Assembly: GCF_020165985.1 (NCBI RefSeq)
Contig: NZ_JAIUKZ010000007.1
Location: forward strand, 124,001-188,000
Direction of reading: 5' to 3'
Source: Bacillus sp. RAR_GA_16
GTDB taxonomy: Bacteria; Bacillota; Bacilli; Bacillales; Guptibacillaceae
Length of the DNA stretch: 64,000 bases
Made by a program: the position numbers and the translations under genes. A model generated the notes under the pieces. It saw only the letters and a program-made list of their open reading frames with translations, did not search any database and was not told the DNA's origin. Of the stretch, positions 44,540 through 54,306 are shown in pieces (the first letter of the stretch is position 1; each line of letters opens with the position of its first letter).

Positions 44540-45610
44540 TTGAAAGTACCAACTCAACCCTGGACGCTAATGTATAGCATTTATCGACGCGTCTTACCAA
44601 GGGTTCACCATGAATTAGATTATTGGAGGAAAAGGGCTGAACAAATCCCAAATCCTGAACTTAGAAAGCAGGCACTCGACAGCATTGATTCAAAAACGTT
44701 TCATTGTGAAGGCGGAGGCATTTATGGATTACTTGCCGGAAATCAGATTGATCGCTCGATTTCATTTATTGTAGCTTACCAGACGATTAGTGATTATTTG
44801 GATAACTTATGTGACCGAAGCACCTCACTTGATCCAAAAGATTTTAGTGCGCTTCATGAGTCGATGGCTGAGGCGCTCACACCTGAAATAGAAGCAACAA
44901 ATACCTATTATCGGTATCGTGAAGAAAAAGATGATGGTGGCTATTTGTTAGAGCTTGTTCAAACGTGTCAAAGAGTTATGAGAGAATTGCCAAATCAGAA
45001 GGAAGTACAGCCGGCCTTACTTGAACTTTGTCATTATTATTGTGATCTCCAAGTACATAAGCATGTGACAGAGAAAGAACGAGTTCCAAGATTAAAAAAC
45101 TGGTTTGATCAGCATAAACAACAGCTTCCGGAAATGACATGGAATGAATTCTCAGCATGTGCTGGTTCGACTTTAGGGATTTTCTGTCTGGTTTCTTACT
45201 CATTAGGAGAAACGATGCCAAGAGGCGGTGCAGTCATGATCAAAGAAGGGTATTTCCCATGGGTTCAAGGTCTTCATATTATGCTGGATTACTTTATTGA
45301 TCAGGAAGAAGATCGAGCGGGCGGAGATTTGAACTTTTGCTTCTATTATCGAGATAATGATGAGCTCGCAACGCGTGTGGCCCACTTTATTAAGGAAGCA
45401 GATAAAAGTGTAGAAGGCCTGCCTCATTCTGCTTTTCATCGCTTAATTAATCGAGGTTTGCTTGGAATCTATCTTGCTGACCGAAAAGTTATGGAGCAAA
45501 AAGATGTACGATCACTTGCTCGTAAAATCATTCGAATTGGTGGACGGTCGAGCATTTTCTTTTACTTTAATGGCTGGGTTTATAGAAGGCTTCACAAAGC
45601 TTCTCAATAA
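44540..45610 (+). CDS. ytpB: Tetraprenyl-beta-curcumene synthase
   Basis: This 356-residue class IB terpene synthase (large-terpene synthase family) makes tetraprenyl-beta-curcumene from heptaprenyl diphosphate. Asp-rich metal motifs are DYLDNLCDRS and DYFIDQEEDRAGGDLNF. The start is TTG 44540 after AGGAGTGGGATCAC, as second gene of ytpAB. Its product is the substrate of the sporulenol synthase encoded at 2.3 kb, so both enzymes of the C35 sesquarterpene route are in this window. In B. subtilis the pathway product affects spore resistance. Confidence 0.92.
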   Translation: MKVPTQPWTLMYSIYRRVLPRVHHELDYWRKRAEQIPNPELRKQALDSIDSKTFHCEGGGIYGLLAGNQIDRSISFIVAYQTISDYLDNLCDRSTSLDPKDFSALHESMAEALTPEIEATNTYYRYREEKDDGGYLLELVQTCQRVMRELPNQKEVQPALLELCHYYCDLQVHKHVTEKERVPRLKNWFDQHKQQLPEMTWNEFSACAGSTLGIFCLVSYSLGETMPRGGAVMIKEGYFPWVQGLHIMLDYFIDQEEDRAGGDLNFCFYYRDNDELATRVAHFIKEADKSVEGLPHSAFHRLINRGLLGIYLADRKVMEQKDVRSLARKIIRIGGRSSIFFYFNGWVYRRLHKASQ

Positions 45611-45676
45611 TAAACGTATAAAAAGCGCTCATTCGTGAGAAAAGAAGCCTATAGGATTTCGAAAGGGGCTCTTAAG

Positions 45677-45979
45677 ATGAAGAAGCGTTATTACGTCGAG
45701 GTTAGTTCTGGTGAAATATTGGAAGATCAAGGCGCATCAAGCTATCATTTTGAAATTGATGCAGATGAAGAAGATATTTATCAGCTTAGTGAGCTTTTTG
45801 ATGTGACTGATAAAGACAGTCGACTTTCCTTATATCGGGCTCATGTTCCTGCGATGAGTTATCATGAAGATAAAAACAATGATGACTATGATCACCACAT
45901 GAAAGAAATTTACACCTTGATCCACAAACTGGGTAATCAAAAAACAAGGGATCATATTGAATCGATGGGGATTTTATGA
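45677..45979 (+). CDS. Hypothetical protein, paralogue of the 28.4 kb protein
   Basis: About 100 residues from ATG 45677, which follows AAAGGGGCTCTTAAG; the frame also opens at 45635. An acidic central part (EIDADEEDIYQLSELFDV) is followed by the C-terminal motif EIYTLIHKLGNQKTRDHIES and MGIL, shared with the protein at 28404-28742. It lies 66 bases after ytpB on the same strand, so it may be the last gene of the ytpAB unit. Function unknown. Confidence 0.68.
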   Translation: MKKRYYVEVSSGEILEDQGASSYHFEIDADEEDIYQLSELFDVTDKDSRLSLYRAHVPAMSYHEDKNNDDYDHHMKEIYTLIHKLGNQKTRDHIESMGIL

Positions 45980-46017
45980 AAATAAGGACTGCGCAGAAGC
46001 GCGGTCCTTATTTTTTG
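45979..46017. terminator. Bidirectional terminator between the ytpAB unit and ytqB
   Basis: AAATAAGGACTGCGC, loop AGAA, GCGCGGTCCTTATTT then TTT; the minus-strand gene stops inside it. Confidence 0.88.
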
Positions 46018-46580
46018 CTAATTGCAAGAATATAGGGAGGATCATTAATTTGATTAATAAACTGATACTTTAAAACTTGGTAATCAGATTGATTGAGGGA
46101 TGAGGCATAGTCAGTTACTTTTTCACTTTCAATTTTTCCTTCTGGGTGTCCTGGGTAGACGACTAGGATGAGTAGGCCATCTGAGCGAAGTAATTGTAAA
46201 ATATCCGTAACGGCCTGAATCGTTTCTTCTGGTTTTGTCACAATGGATTTATCTCCACCGGGAAGATAACCAAGATTAAAGATTGCAGCTGAAACATTTC
46301 CCGCATGCTTTGAATGAATTTTGTGATTAATGGAAGCATGACTATCATGGAATAAAGAAACCTGGCTAGATTGATCAGCATCTATTAGTCTTTTCTCGGT
46401 AGTTTTAATGGCTTCTTGTTGAATGTCGAACCCATATACTCTTCCTGACTTTCCAACCGATTCAGCTAGAAAGAGAGTGTCATGTCCATTTCCGCAAGTA
46501 CCGTCTATTGCGATGTCTCCTTTGGCTAAGGCTGACTCCAGTAGCTTTCTCGTAAAGGGTAAAATACGTTGTAGCGTCAT
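46008..46580 (-). CDS. mnmM: tRNA (mnm5s2U34) methyltransferase MnmM (YtqB)
   Basis: This 190-residue class I SAM-dependent methyltransferase has SAM motif I AIDGTCGNGHDTLFLAE, acidic motif II GFDIQQEAI and the NLGYLPGGDKSIVTKP segment diagnostic of YtqB. YtqB/MnmM was identified as the enzyme that methylates nm5s2U34 to mnm5s2U34 in tRNA of Gram-positive bacteria. In B. subtilis it lies beside ytqA (radical SAM), which is absent from this window. Confidence 0.87.
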   Translation of the reverse strand: MTLQRILPFTRKLLESALAKGDIAIDGTCGNGHDTLFLAESVGKSGRVYGFDIQQEAIKTTEKRLIDADQSSQVSLFHDSHASINHKIHSKHAGNVSAAIFNLGYLPGGDKSIVTKPEETIQAVTDILQLLRSDGLLILVVYPGHPEGKIESEKVTDYASSLNQSDYQVLKYQFINQINDPPYILAISKK

Positions 46581-46776
46581 AATCTATATTCCTTTCTATC
46601 ACAATGAATTTTAATTGCACTATTATGACTTTAACACATGTTTTCGTATGTTGACCGGTGGCTAGACAATGTTTTAATGAGTTATGACTTTATGATGTGT
46701 TATTTTTTTGCTTTTAAATAGTTTGGGAATTTGTGGTGTGTGGTACAGAGAAGTAAACAACAATTGAGGTGATCAT

Positions 46777-46989
46777 ATGTCCAAAATTGAAAAGTCACAT
46801 AAACAAGGTGAAACCAATAATCCTGAGCAGATACCTGATCAGGAAAAGAATCAGCTGGATGAGGATGCTTCAGAAATGAATGTTGATGCGATGCCATTAG
46901 AAGATTTAAAAGAAGAACAAAGAGAAGAGAAAGATAAACCTCATTCCAAAGACGATTCGGCGAGTCAAAAAAAGCATCGCAAAGGATAA
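46777..46989 (+). CDS. 70-residue acidic hydrophilic protein
   Basis: The ORF starts after TTGAGGTGATCAT and has its own terminator. The protein is disordered and low-complexity, rich in Glu, Asp, Lys and Gln (EDLKEEQREEKDKPHSKDD). It has no Cys and essentially no hydrophobic core. Hydrophilic proteins of this type occur in spore-formers and in desiccation responses, but no family is recognised. Confidence 0.6.
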   Translation: MSKIEKSHKQGETNNPEQIPDQEKNQLDEDASEMNVDAMPLEDLKEEQREEKDKPHSKDDSASQKKHRKG

Positions 46990-47017
46990 CGTACCCGTGT
47001 AGGGTGCGTTTCTTTTT
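46988..47017 (+). terminator. Terminator of the acidic small protein gene
   Basis: AACGTACCC/GGGTGCGTT stem with one mismatch and loop GTGTA, then TCTTTTTG. Confidence 0.75.
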
Positions 47018-47143
47018 GTTTGGGGGGTCATCTCTCTCCTCTATTCGGTTATCGTAGGTTATTTCGCAATCTGAAAGCTTATCGTTGCGCATACGTTAAA
47101 AGTGGAATAAAATCATTCTTGGATTTAAGGAAAGAATGGGGGA

Positions 47144-48337
47144 ATGGTATTGCCGGGGAAACTTTGGGTTTTATTAATTGGTATGGTGATTAATGTAACG
47201 GGTTCGTCTTTTCTATGGCCTCTTAACACGGTTTATATCCATGATTACCTTGGTCAGTCACTTACGATTGCTGGCCTCGTTTTGCTCGGTAATGCTGGTG
47301 CAGGTATTATTGGGAATTTAATTGGTGGTTATTTATTCGACCGAATTGGGGGATACCGCTCCATTTTGCTTGGCGCCACAATCGTTATGATTGGAGCTTT
47401 CATACTTTCGGTAAACCACAGTTGGTTTCCATATGTCATCATGCTAGTGGTCATGGGCTTTGGCTCGGGAGTCACTTTTCCTGCTATGTACGCAATGGCA
47501 GGTACGGTTTGGCCAGAAGGAGGGCGACGCGCTTTTAATCGAGTTTATGTAGCTCAAAACCTCGGTGTCGCGATTGGCGCTGCTTGTGGTGGCCTACTCG
47601 CATCTCTGTCATTTGATATCGTTTTCCTTGGGAATGGCATCATGGTTACAAGTTTCTTACTACTCGTTTTATTTGGATTCCGTAACATTCATGGTGGAAA
47701 AGTGGTAAGGACTAATCGCTTACCGGGAGAACGTTTGATAAAAAGCAAACCTCATTTTACTGCGCTTTTAATTCTTTGCACGGGGTATTTACTATGTTGG
47801 ATGGTGTATGTACAGTGGCAAACAACCATTGCGGCACATACTCAGACTATTGGTGTTACAATGCAAGAGTATAGTTTACTTTGGACGATTAATGGTACTT
47901 TAATTGTTCTTGCGCAACCGCTTCTTGCCTCGATCATTCGTAAGTGGTTGCATTCATTAAAAAGTCAAATAGGAGCTGGAATCGTTCTTTTTGTACTATC
48001 ATTAATGATTCTTTTGAAAGCAGAAGCGTTTACTGCTTTTGCCATCGCAATGGTAATTGTAACTTTTGGGGAAATGTTTGTTTGGCCTGCTGTGCCAGCA
48101 GTTGCAAATTCATTAGCCCCTCAGGGACGCGCTGGATTCTATCAAGGGGTAGTCAATAGTACAGCAACAGGCGGAAGAATGCTCGGCCCAATCTTTGGTG
48201 GGTTCATTGTAGATCATTCAAGCATTTTCACTTTATTTGTTGTGTTAATAGGAATTGTTCTTTTAGGTTCTGTGCTCATGATTTTCTATGATAGAGGAAT
48301 TCGAGAAAAATTGTCGGCCTTGCCTACGGATGTATAA
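47144..48337 (+). CDS. yttB: Major facilitator superfamily transporter YttB
   Basis: This 397-residue MFS transporter has twelve predicted helices. The loop 2-3 motif is GGYLFDRIGGYRSI, and RVYVAQNLGVAIGAACGGLL lies in helix 5. Length and position just before leuS match B. subtilis YttB, an uncharacterised efflux-type transporter. The start is ATG 47144 or the nearby TTG 47150, both after AAGGAAAGAATGGGGGA. Substrate unknown. Confidence 0.83.
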   Translation: MVLPGKLWVLLIGMVINVTGSSFLWPLNTVYIHDYLGQSLTIAGLVLLGNAGAGIIGNLIGGYLFDRIGGYRSILLGATIVMIGAFILSVNHSWFPYVIMLVVMGFGSGVTFPAMYAMAGTVWPEGGRRAFNRVYVAQNLGVAIGAACGGLLASLSFDIVFLGNGIMVTSFLLLVLFGFRNIHGGKVVRTNRLPGERLIKSKPHFTALLILCTGYLLCWMVYVQWQTTIAAHTQTIGVTMQEYSLLWTINGTLIVLAQPLLASIIRKWLHSLKSQIGAGIVLFVLSLMILLKAEAFTAFAIAMVIVTFGEMFVWPAVPAVANSLAPQGRAGFYQGVVNSTATGGRMLGPIFGGFIVDHSSIFTLFVVLIGIVLLGSVLMIFYDRGIREKLSALPTDV

Positions 48338-48370
48338 ATCACGAAAAAAGCGTCTATTCTGATAATGTTC

Positions 48371-48399
48371 TTGACATTTCTCACAAGTCTTCATACAAT
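48371..48399 (+). promoter_or_regulatory. SigA promoter of leuS leader
   Basis: TTGACA (48371-48376), 17-base spacer, TACAAT (48394-48399), about 30 bases before the T-box leader. Confidence 0.85.
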
Positions 48400-48424
48400 A
48401 CAAATTATATACGTAATTAGTCAA

Positions 48425-48682
48425 AGATAATGATAAGGAATAGTAGCGGAGAATCTATTGCTAGAGAGTTAACGGTTGGTGGAAGTTAACATAGAACCTT
48501 TGCGAACTCACCTTTGAATCGGAACCTGAATGGAGTAAGGTGACCCGTCCGCCTGCGTTAAAGGTCTTAAGTGAGTGCTGTTTCTTAGCACTAAGCCGGG
48601 TGGTACCGCGGGTGATTGTGAATAGTAGATTCTCAACCTCTCGTCCCTGTTGATAAACAACGGGGATGGGAGGTTTTTTATT
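48425..48682 (+). promoter_or_regulatory. T-box leader of leuS with Leu specifier CTC
   Basis: The canonical T-box core GGGTGGTACCGCGGG is centred at 48601-48610. Stem I contains GAACTCACC, whose CTC (48507-48509) is the likely Leu specifier, as in other leuS leaders. The terminator follows: AACCTCTCGTCCCTGTTG pairs with CAACGGGGATGGGAGGTT then TTTTTT (48638-48681). Uncharged tRNA-Leu binding would favour the antiterminator and leuS expression. Confidence 0.93.
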
Positions 48683-48713
48683 TTTCTGTAAGGATTGGAA
48701 GGAGAGAGTAGCA

Positions 48714-51128
48714 ATGGCATTTGATCACAAATCAATTGAAAAGAAGTGGCAGCATTTCTGGGAAACAAACAAAACATTTAAAACTGAGAATGACGCACAA
48801 GGTGAGAAAGTTTATATACTGGACATGTTTCCTTATCCATCTGGGGCAGGTCTTCACGTTGGACACCCAGAAGGCTATACGGCAACAGATATTTTATCGC
48901 GTATGAAAAGAATGCAAGGGTACAATGTCCTTCATCCGATTGGATGGGATGCGTTTGGACTTCCAGCAGAGCAATATGCGCTTGATACAGGTAATAATCC
49001 ACGTGATTTTACACAAAAAAACATTGATACATTCCGTCGTCAAATTAAAGAGCTTGGTTTCTCGTACGATTGGGATAGAGAGATTAATACAACAGATCCA
49101 CGCTATTACAAATGGACGCAGTGGATTTTCACGAAGTTATATGAAAAAGGTCTAGCATATGTAGACGAAGTAGCTGTGAACTGGTGTGAAGCACTAGGAA
49201 CTGTTCTAGCGAATGAGGAAGTCATTGATGGGTTGAGTGAACGTGGCGGTCATCCTGTTGTGCGTAAACCAATGAAACAATGGGTCCTAAAAATTACAGA
49301 ATATGCGGATCGCTTACTAGAAGATTTAGAAGAACTAGACTGGTCTGACAGCATAAAAGAAATGCAGCGAAACTGGATTGGAAAATCCGAAGGTGCTGAA
49401 GTGACCTTTACAATTGATGGTTATGATGATTCGATTGATGTTTTTACAACACGCCCAGATACACTTTTTGGCGCAACTTATATGGTGTTAGCACCTGAGC
49501 ATCCTCTTGTGGATAAGATTTCAACAAGTGAGCAAATCTCAAAAGTTGAAAGCTACCGTTCAAAAGTTCAAACAAAAAGTGACCTTGAGCGCACAGAGCT
49601 TTCAAAAGAGAAGACTGGTGAATTTACTGGTGCATATGCCATCAACCCAATTAATAATGAAAAGCTTCCGATTTGGGTAGCGGATTATGTGCTTATGAGC
49701 TATGGGACTGGCGCAATCATGGCTGTGCCTGCTCATGACGAGCGTGATTATGAGTTTGCGACGGCCTTTAACCTTCCAATCCAAGAAGTTGTAGCTGGTG
49801 GAGATATTTCAAAAGAAGCCTATACTGAAGATGGGAAGCATGTAAACTCCGACTTCTTAAACGGTCTTGAGAAAGAAGAAGCTATTAAGAAAAGCATTGA
49901 ATGGTTAGAAGAAAACAATAAAGGAACGAAAAAAACAACGTATCGTCTTCGCGATTGGTTATTTAGCCGTCAGCGCTACTGGGGCGAACCAATTCCAATC
50001 ATTCATTGGGAAGATGGATCGATGTCTGCCGTTCCGAAAGAGGATCTTCCTGTTGTTCTTCCAGAAACAACAGAAATTAAACCGTCTGGGACTGGTGAAT
50101 CACCACTCGCCAATATTGAGGATTGGTTGAACGTTGTCGATCCTGAAACTGGCATGAAAGGTCGTCGTGAAACAAATACCATGCCACAATGGGCTGGAAG
50201 CTGCTGGTATTACCTTCGATACATTGATCCAGATAATGATGAAATGCTCGCTGATCCGAAGAAGCTGGATGAGTGGTTGCCGGTCGATATGTATATCGGT
50301 GGCGCAGAGCATGCGGTGCTTCACTTGCTATATGCTCGTTTCTGGCATAAAGTTCTGTATGATATCGGCGTAGTGCCAACGAAAGAACCATTTCAACGCC
50401 TTCGCAATCAGGGGATGATTCTTGGTGAGAACAACGAGAAAATGAGTAAGTCAAAAGGTAACGTTGTCAATCCAGATGAAATTGTTGAAAGTCACGGTGC
50501 GGATACGCTTCGCCTATATGAAATGTTTATGGGACCATTTGAAGGATCAATTGCATGGTCAAACAATGGTCTTGATGGCGCTCGTCGTTTCCTTGACCGT
50601 GTATGGCGTTTGTTTGGTGAAGGTGATCTAGCGAATTCTTCCATTTCTGAAGAAGATTCAGGAGAAGATATGGAGCGGATTTACCATGAAACGGTTAAGA
50701 AAGTAACTGAAGACATGGAAGGACTGCGTTTCAATACGGCTATTTCTCAAATGATGGTATTTGTTAATGAGGCGTATAAGCAAGAAAAGGTTTCCGTTAC
50801 GTTAATGGAAGGATTTGTGAAGTTGCTTTCACCTATCGCGCCGCACCTTGCAGAAGAACTTTGGAGTGTGCTAGGTCACAGCGAGTCACTTGCATACGCA
50901 AACTGGCCGATGTTTGATGAAAGCAAACTTACATTAGACGAAGTTGAAATTGTTGTACAGATTAATGGAAAGCTACGTGCTAAAATATCCATTCCAACAG
51001 AAGCTTCTCGTGATGAAATGCAGGAAATTGCTTTAGAGCATGAGAAAATTAAAGGTCAACTAGAAGGCAAAACACTTCGCAAAGTTATTGCAGTTCCAGG
51101 TAAACTCGTGAATATTGTAGCAAATTAA
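48714..51128 (+). CDS. leuS: Leucyl-tRNA synthetase
   Basis: This 804-residue class I synthetase has the HIGH-type motif [18 protein letters not shown] (HVGH) and the KMSKS loop [10 protein letters not shown]. The editing domain insert lies between, with [23 protein letters not shown] 48714 follows GGAAGGAGAGAGTAGCA; the frame open to 48666 runs into the T-box terminator and is not used. Length equals that of B. subtilis LeuS. Confidence 0.96.
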   Translation: MAFDHKSIEKKWQHFWETNKTFKTENDAQGEKVYILDMFPYPSGAGLHVGHPEGYTATDILSRMKRMQGYNVLHPIGWDAFGLPAEQYALDTGNNPRDFTQKNIDTFRRQIKELGFSYDWDREINTTDPRYYKWTQWIFTKLYEKGLAYVDEVAVNWCEALGTVLANEEVIDGLSERGGHPVVRKPMKQWVLKITEYADRLLEDLEELDWSDSIKEMQRNWIGKSEGAEVTFTIDGYDDSIDVFTTRPDTLFGATYMVLAPEHPLVDKISTSEQISKVESYRSKVQTKSDLERTELSKEKTGEFTGAYAINPINNEKLPIWVADYVLMSYGTGAIMAVPAHDERDYEFATAFNLPIQEVVAGGDISKEAYTEDGKHVNSDFLNGLEKEEAIKKSIEWLEENNKGTKKTTYRLRDWLFSRQRYWGEPIPIIHWEDGSMSAVPKEDLPVVLPETTEIKPSGTGESPLANIEDWLNVVDPETGMKGRRETNTMPQWAGSCWYYLRYIDPDNDEMLADPKKLDEWLPVDMYIGGAEHAVLHLLYARFWHKVLYDIGVVPTKEPFQRLRNQGMILGENNEKMSKSKGNVVNPDEIVESHGADTLRLYEMFMGPFEGSIAWSNNGLDGARRFLDRVWRLFGEGDLANSSISEEDSGEDMERIYHETVKKVTEDMEGLRFNTAISQMMVFVNEAYKQEKVSVTLMEGFVKLLSPIAPHLAEELWSVLGHSESLAYANWPMFDESKLTLDEVEIVVQINGKLRAKISIPTEASRDEMQEIALEHEKIKGQLEGKTLRKVIAVPGKLVNIVAN

Positions 51129-51132
51129 CACC

Positions 51133-51165
51133 AAGTCCTCTCCAAAATGATGGAGAGGACTTTTG
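51133..51165 (+). terminator. Terminator of leuS
   Basis: AAGTCCTCTCC/GGAGAGGACTT stem with an 8-base loop, then TTG. Confidence 0.8.
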
Positions 51166-51352
51166 TATGGAAGTAGTGAAGGAGAATGAACAATTTCTTT
51201 TGGAATAACCTATTTCTCGAGTGGAGAATACTACTAAGGGGAGAAGAAGAGAGAATTCTTGTATTGACCAATCAAATCATGTACGATTGAATTTGTTAAA
51301 GTGAATATTATTGAAAAAATTATATGAAAATTGTATGAAAGGGGAATGTTTT

Positions 51353-51661
51353 ATGAGTAAAGAAATTAAGACAGTGACACCTGAAGAGGTTCAAGATCTA
51401 CTAAATAATGGGAAGAGTGTTTCGTTAATCGATGTACGTGAGGATGAGGAAGTAGAAGAGGGTATGATCCCTGAAGCGAAGCACATTCGTCTTGGTACTC
51501 TTCCAGAAAGACTTGATGAAATAAACAAAAACGAAGAGCATATTATGATTTGTCGCTCAGGTCGTCGTAGTGAGCGTGCATGCGAGTATTTGCAAGAAGC
51601 TGGTTATGAAGTGAAAAACATGGTTGGCGGTATGATGAAATGGGAGGGTAAATTGAAATAA
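51353..51661 (+). CDS. ytwF: Rhodanese-like sulfurtransferase YtwF
   Basis: A single-domain rhodanese of 102 residues. It has VSLIDVREDEEVEEGMIPEA (the CH2A-type DVRE..EG.IP motif) and an active-site loop ICRSGRRS with Cys67. Such proteins carry persulfide sulfur. ATG 51353 follows AAAGGGGAATGTTTT; upstream in-frame ATGs lack sites. A second, Cys-less rhodanese-like gene follows 25 bases later. Confidence 0.88.
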   Translation: MSKEIKTVTPEEVQDLLNNGKSVSLIDVREDEEVEEGMIPEAKHIRLGTLPERLDEINKNEEHIMICRSGRRSERACEYLQEAGYEVKNMVGGMMKWEGKLK

Positions 51662-51686
51662 CCCTGCTAAAAAGGAGAGAGTTTGA

Positions 51687-52028
51687 ATGGCGATATGGGG
51701 AATGGCTGGTGCGCTAATGGCTGCCTTTACTTTAGGATTATGGCGAGTGATTTATCCATATTCATATATGAAGCCGATTCAGTTAGATCGGTTTGATGAT
51801 GATAAATACTGTCTTATTGATGTGAGAGATTATATTCTTTCGCACCGTACACCTTATGAAAAAGCAAAGAATATTCCGCTTTCTTATCTAGGAAGACAGA
51901 CGAAAGAAAATGAAGTTTGTGATAAAGAAATCATCGTTCTTGCCGAGGATCGTAAAGCAGCACGGCTCGCTGTGAAGATCCTCATGAAACAGCGCAAACA
52001 ACCTATTTATTACATGACTGTTTCGTAA
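51687..52028 (+). CDS. Membrane-anchored rhodanese-like protein lacking the catalytic Cys
   Basis: This 113-residue protein has an N-terminal membrane span (MAIWGMAGALMAAFTLGLW). It is followed by a rhodanese-like fold: CLIDVRDYILSHRTPYEKAK and NIPLSYLG. The loop that should hold CxxGxR reads VLAEDRKAAR, so the persulfide Cys is replaced by Ala. It probably binds or presents rather than transfers sulfur. It directly follows ytwF and starts after AAAAAGGAGAGAGTTTGA. Confidence 0.75.
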   Translation: MAIWGMAGALMAAFTLGLWRVIYPYSYMKPIQLDRFDDDKYCLIDVRDYILSHRTPYEKAKNIPLSYLGRQTKENEVCDKEIIVLAEDRKAARLAVKILMKQRKQPIYYMTVS

Positions 52029-52032
52029 TACT

Positions 52033-52066
52033 AGCGTCTTTTGGAGCGGGTCTCTAAAAGACGTTT
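52033..52066 (+). terminator. Terminator of the rhodanese pair
   Basis: GCGTCTTTTGGAG/CTCTAAAAGACG with one G-T pair, followed by TTTTCC. Confidence 0.78.
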
Positions 52067-52214
52067 TCCTGAAGTGTTAATCCAAGTAAGTTGATAAGTT
52101 TAATAAATCATAGCACTTTCTGATTCATTTTCCAAATAAATTGCTTTAAGAAAAGCAATTATTGCTACCCTTAATCTGGTATAATGATGGAAAAGACTAC
52201 ACCGGGGTGTTGAA

Positions 52215-52838
52215 ATGAAGGCAGATCTATTACGTGCTATGATGGACTTACAGGCTTTTCGACAGTTACAGCCAGGAAATACAATAGGTAAGCAGCCGAC
52301 CACCTTTTCCTTTACGCATATGCTTGAACAAGCTCTCTCTACCCAAAACCCTGGACAGGCAATCTCTTCAGAATTGACGTTTCCCTCAACCCCGACGGAA
52401 TTACCTGCGTCAACTGAATCTCCAGTCGCCATGTCGTCAAATCTTCCTTATTCTTCTTCATCGCTTGAAATTGATGGCTATATTGAAGAATTATCAGCGA
52501 AGTATCGCGTTGATCCTAAGCTCATTCATTCCATTATTAAACAAGAATCAGACTATAAGTCAGATAGCGTGAGCGGTGCTGGAGCTATGGGATTGATGCA
52601 ATTAATGCCTGCTACTGCCGCTTCTTTAGGGGTGAAAGACCCTTTTGACCCCGGACAAAACATTGAGGGCGGCGTCAAGTACATAAAACAAATGATGGAT
52701 AAATACGATGGGAATACTGAGCTTGCATTAGCTGCTTATAATGCAGGACCAGGGAATGTTGATCGTTACGGTGGTATCCCCCCATTCAAAGAAACGCAAA
52801 ATTACGTTTCAAAAGTAATGGGAAATTATCAGACCTAA
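52215..52838 (+). CDS. Lytic transglycosylase, SLT domain (CwlQ/YjbJ-like)
   Basis: This 207-residue protein has a C-terminal SLT (goose-type) lytic transglycosylase domain, residues ~95-205. The catalytic Glu is in [20 protein letters not shown], with [17 protein letters not shown] and [18 protein letters not shown] also present. It cleaves peptidoglycan between MurNAc and GlcNAc. No signal peptide is visible, as for B. subtilis CwlQ. The ~90-residue N-terminal region is low-complexity (Ser/Pro-rich). It starts after CCGGGGTGTTGAA; the ribosome site is weak. Confidence 0.85.
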   Translation: MKADLLRAMMDLQAFRQLQPGNTIGKQPTTFSFTHMLEQALSTQNPGQAISSELTFPSTPTELPASTESPVAMSSNLPYSSSSLEIDGYIEELSAKYRVDPKLIHSIIKQESDYKSDSVSGAGAMGLMQLMPATAASLGVKDPFDPGQNIEGGVKYIKQMMDKYDGNTELALAAYNAGPGNVDRYGGIPPFKETQNYVSKVMGNYQT

Positions 52839-52847
52839 TTCGCAAAA

Positions 52848-52897
52848 GCTGTCTCACTTGACCGCTCTTCAGCAGTCGTCAAGGAGGCAGTTTTTTA
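52848..52897 (+). terminator. Terminator after the lytic transglycosylase gene
   Basis: GCTGTCTC plus CTTGAC pair with GTCAAG plus GAGGCAGT around a ~16-base loop, then TTTTTT. Confidence 0.75.
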
Positions 52898-53000
52898 TGA
52901 TAGCTTTTCTTTTTCACCTCGTTAGGGTCAGAGGAAGAAAGTGAAGTCCACTCTGAAAGAAGACGCGAATTATTGATATACTAAACATGAGGTGACTAAT

Positions 53001-54242
53001 TTGAACGAATTTACTACATTGGGACTGGACTCACGTCTCATTAAACAACTTGAAGCTCAGGGTATTGATACCCCTACAGACATTCAAAGAGAAACGATTC
53101 CCGTGATGTTACAGGGGAAAGACGTTATTGCGCAGGCGCAAACTGGCACGGGAAAAACATTTGCTTTCTTGCTACCAATTCTTGAAAAAATAAATACAGA
53201 AGCTCCAGAAGTACAGGCTCTCATTGTGACGCCAACTCGTGAGCTTGCGATTCAAATTACATCAGAATTGATGAAGTTAGTAGAAGAGCGGCAGGATATC
53301 AATGTACTCGCTGTGTATGGTGGTCAGGATGTAGAAAGACAGATTAAACATTTGAATAAGCATGTACACATCGTGGTGGCTACACCTGGACGTCTGCTCG
53401 ATCATGTACGAAGAGAGACAATTGATTTATCTCATACAGCTTACCTTGTTCTAGATGAAGCTGATCAGATGCTGCATATTGGTTTCCTTAGGGAAGTGGA
53501 AGATATCATTTGTGAAACGCCAGAAAGTCGTCTAACCGCTCTTTTCTCAGCAACTATGTCGAGCGATATTAAACAACTTGCCAAACGATTTATGCGCTCA
53601 CCTGAGAAGATTAGAGGGAAAGAGAAAGGAAAAACCGTTGAAGAAATTGAGCAGTTCGTAATTGAAACAACAGATCGACGAAAATTTGGTTCCCTTACTG
53701 AAACCATTGACGAAGTGCGACCGTTCCTCGGAATTATTTTCTGTCGGACGAAGCGTAGAGTTAGTAAATTAAATGGTGATTTGAAAGCAAGAGGATATTT
53801 ATCTGATGAACTGCATGGTGATTTATCTCAATCTAAACGAGAGAGTGTTATCAAACGATTCCGCGATGCGAAAATCCAGCTTCTTGTGGCGACAGATGTG
53901 GCAGCGCGAGGCCTTGACATTGAAGGAGTGACGCACGTTTTCAACTACGACATTCCACAAGATACTGAGAGCTATATCCATCGGATTGGTCGAACAGGGC
54001 GTGCTGGTGGAGATGGTGCGTCTTATACATTCATGGCAGCTAAAGATCAGTCGTTTATTCAAATGATTGAAAAAGGGATTGGTAAGAAACTTGCTAGGAA
54101 GACCGTGGAAGGTGCACTGCCAGAGCGTGAAGAGCGTCAAGAAGGAAGAAAAAATGATCAAAGAGGTAGGTCCGGTCATTCTTCTCGTAAGACAAGCTCC
54201 TCTAATCGCCGAAATAGTGGGAGAAATAGAAACAAGCGATAA
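53001..54242 (+). CDS. DEAD-box ATP-dependent RNA helicase
   Basis: This SF2 RNA helicase has Q motif [12 protein letters not shown], motif [31 protein letters not shown] as [13 protein letters not shown] in [20 protein letters not shown] and the [10 protein letters not shown] motif. A basic Arg/Ser/Asn-rich tail ([20 protein letters not shown]) helps bind RNA. It resembles the Csh proteins of Bacillus; I cannot choose between CshA/CshB/CshC types. The frame opens at GTG 52992, but TTG 53001 is better placed after GAGGTG. Length about 413. Confidence 0.9.
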   Translation: MNEFTTLGLDSRLIKQLEAQGIDTPTDIQRETIPVMLQGKDVIAQAQTGTGKTFAFLLPILEKINTEAPEVQALIVTPTRELAIQITSELMKLVEERQDINVLAVYGGQDVERQIKHLNKHVHIVVATPGRLLDHVRRETIDLSHTAYLVLDEADQMLHIGFLREVEDIICETPESRLTALFSATMSSDIKQLAKRFMRSPEKIRGKEKGKTVEEIEQFVIETTDRRKFGSLTETIDEVRPFLGIIFCRTKRRVSKLNGDLKARGYLSDELHGDLSQSKRESVIKRFRDAKIQLLVATDVAARGLDIEGVTHVFNYDIPQDTESYIHRIGRTGRAGGDGASYTFMAAKDQSFIQMIEKGIGKKLARKTVEGALPEREERQEGRKNDQRGRSGHSSRKTSSSNRRNSGRNRNKR

Positions 54243-54249
54243 CGTAAAA

Positions 54250-54284
54250 AAGAGAGGGGTCGTCCTTAGGACGATCCCTCTCTG
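54250..54284. terminator. Bidirectional terminator between helicase and ytfP
   Basis: AGAGAGGGGTCGTCC, loop TTA, GGACGATCCCTCTCT, with A6 on the left side. Confidence 0.88.
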
Positions 54285-54306
54285 TCGTTTGTACTTCACT
54301 GCTTGT

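Noticed and set aside
46700-47092. 130-residue minus-strand ORF opposite the 46777-46989 gene
   Set aside because: It overlaps a plus-strand gene with a good ribosome site and its terminator; composition is that of an antisense shadow.
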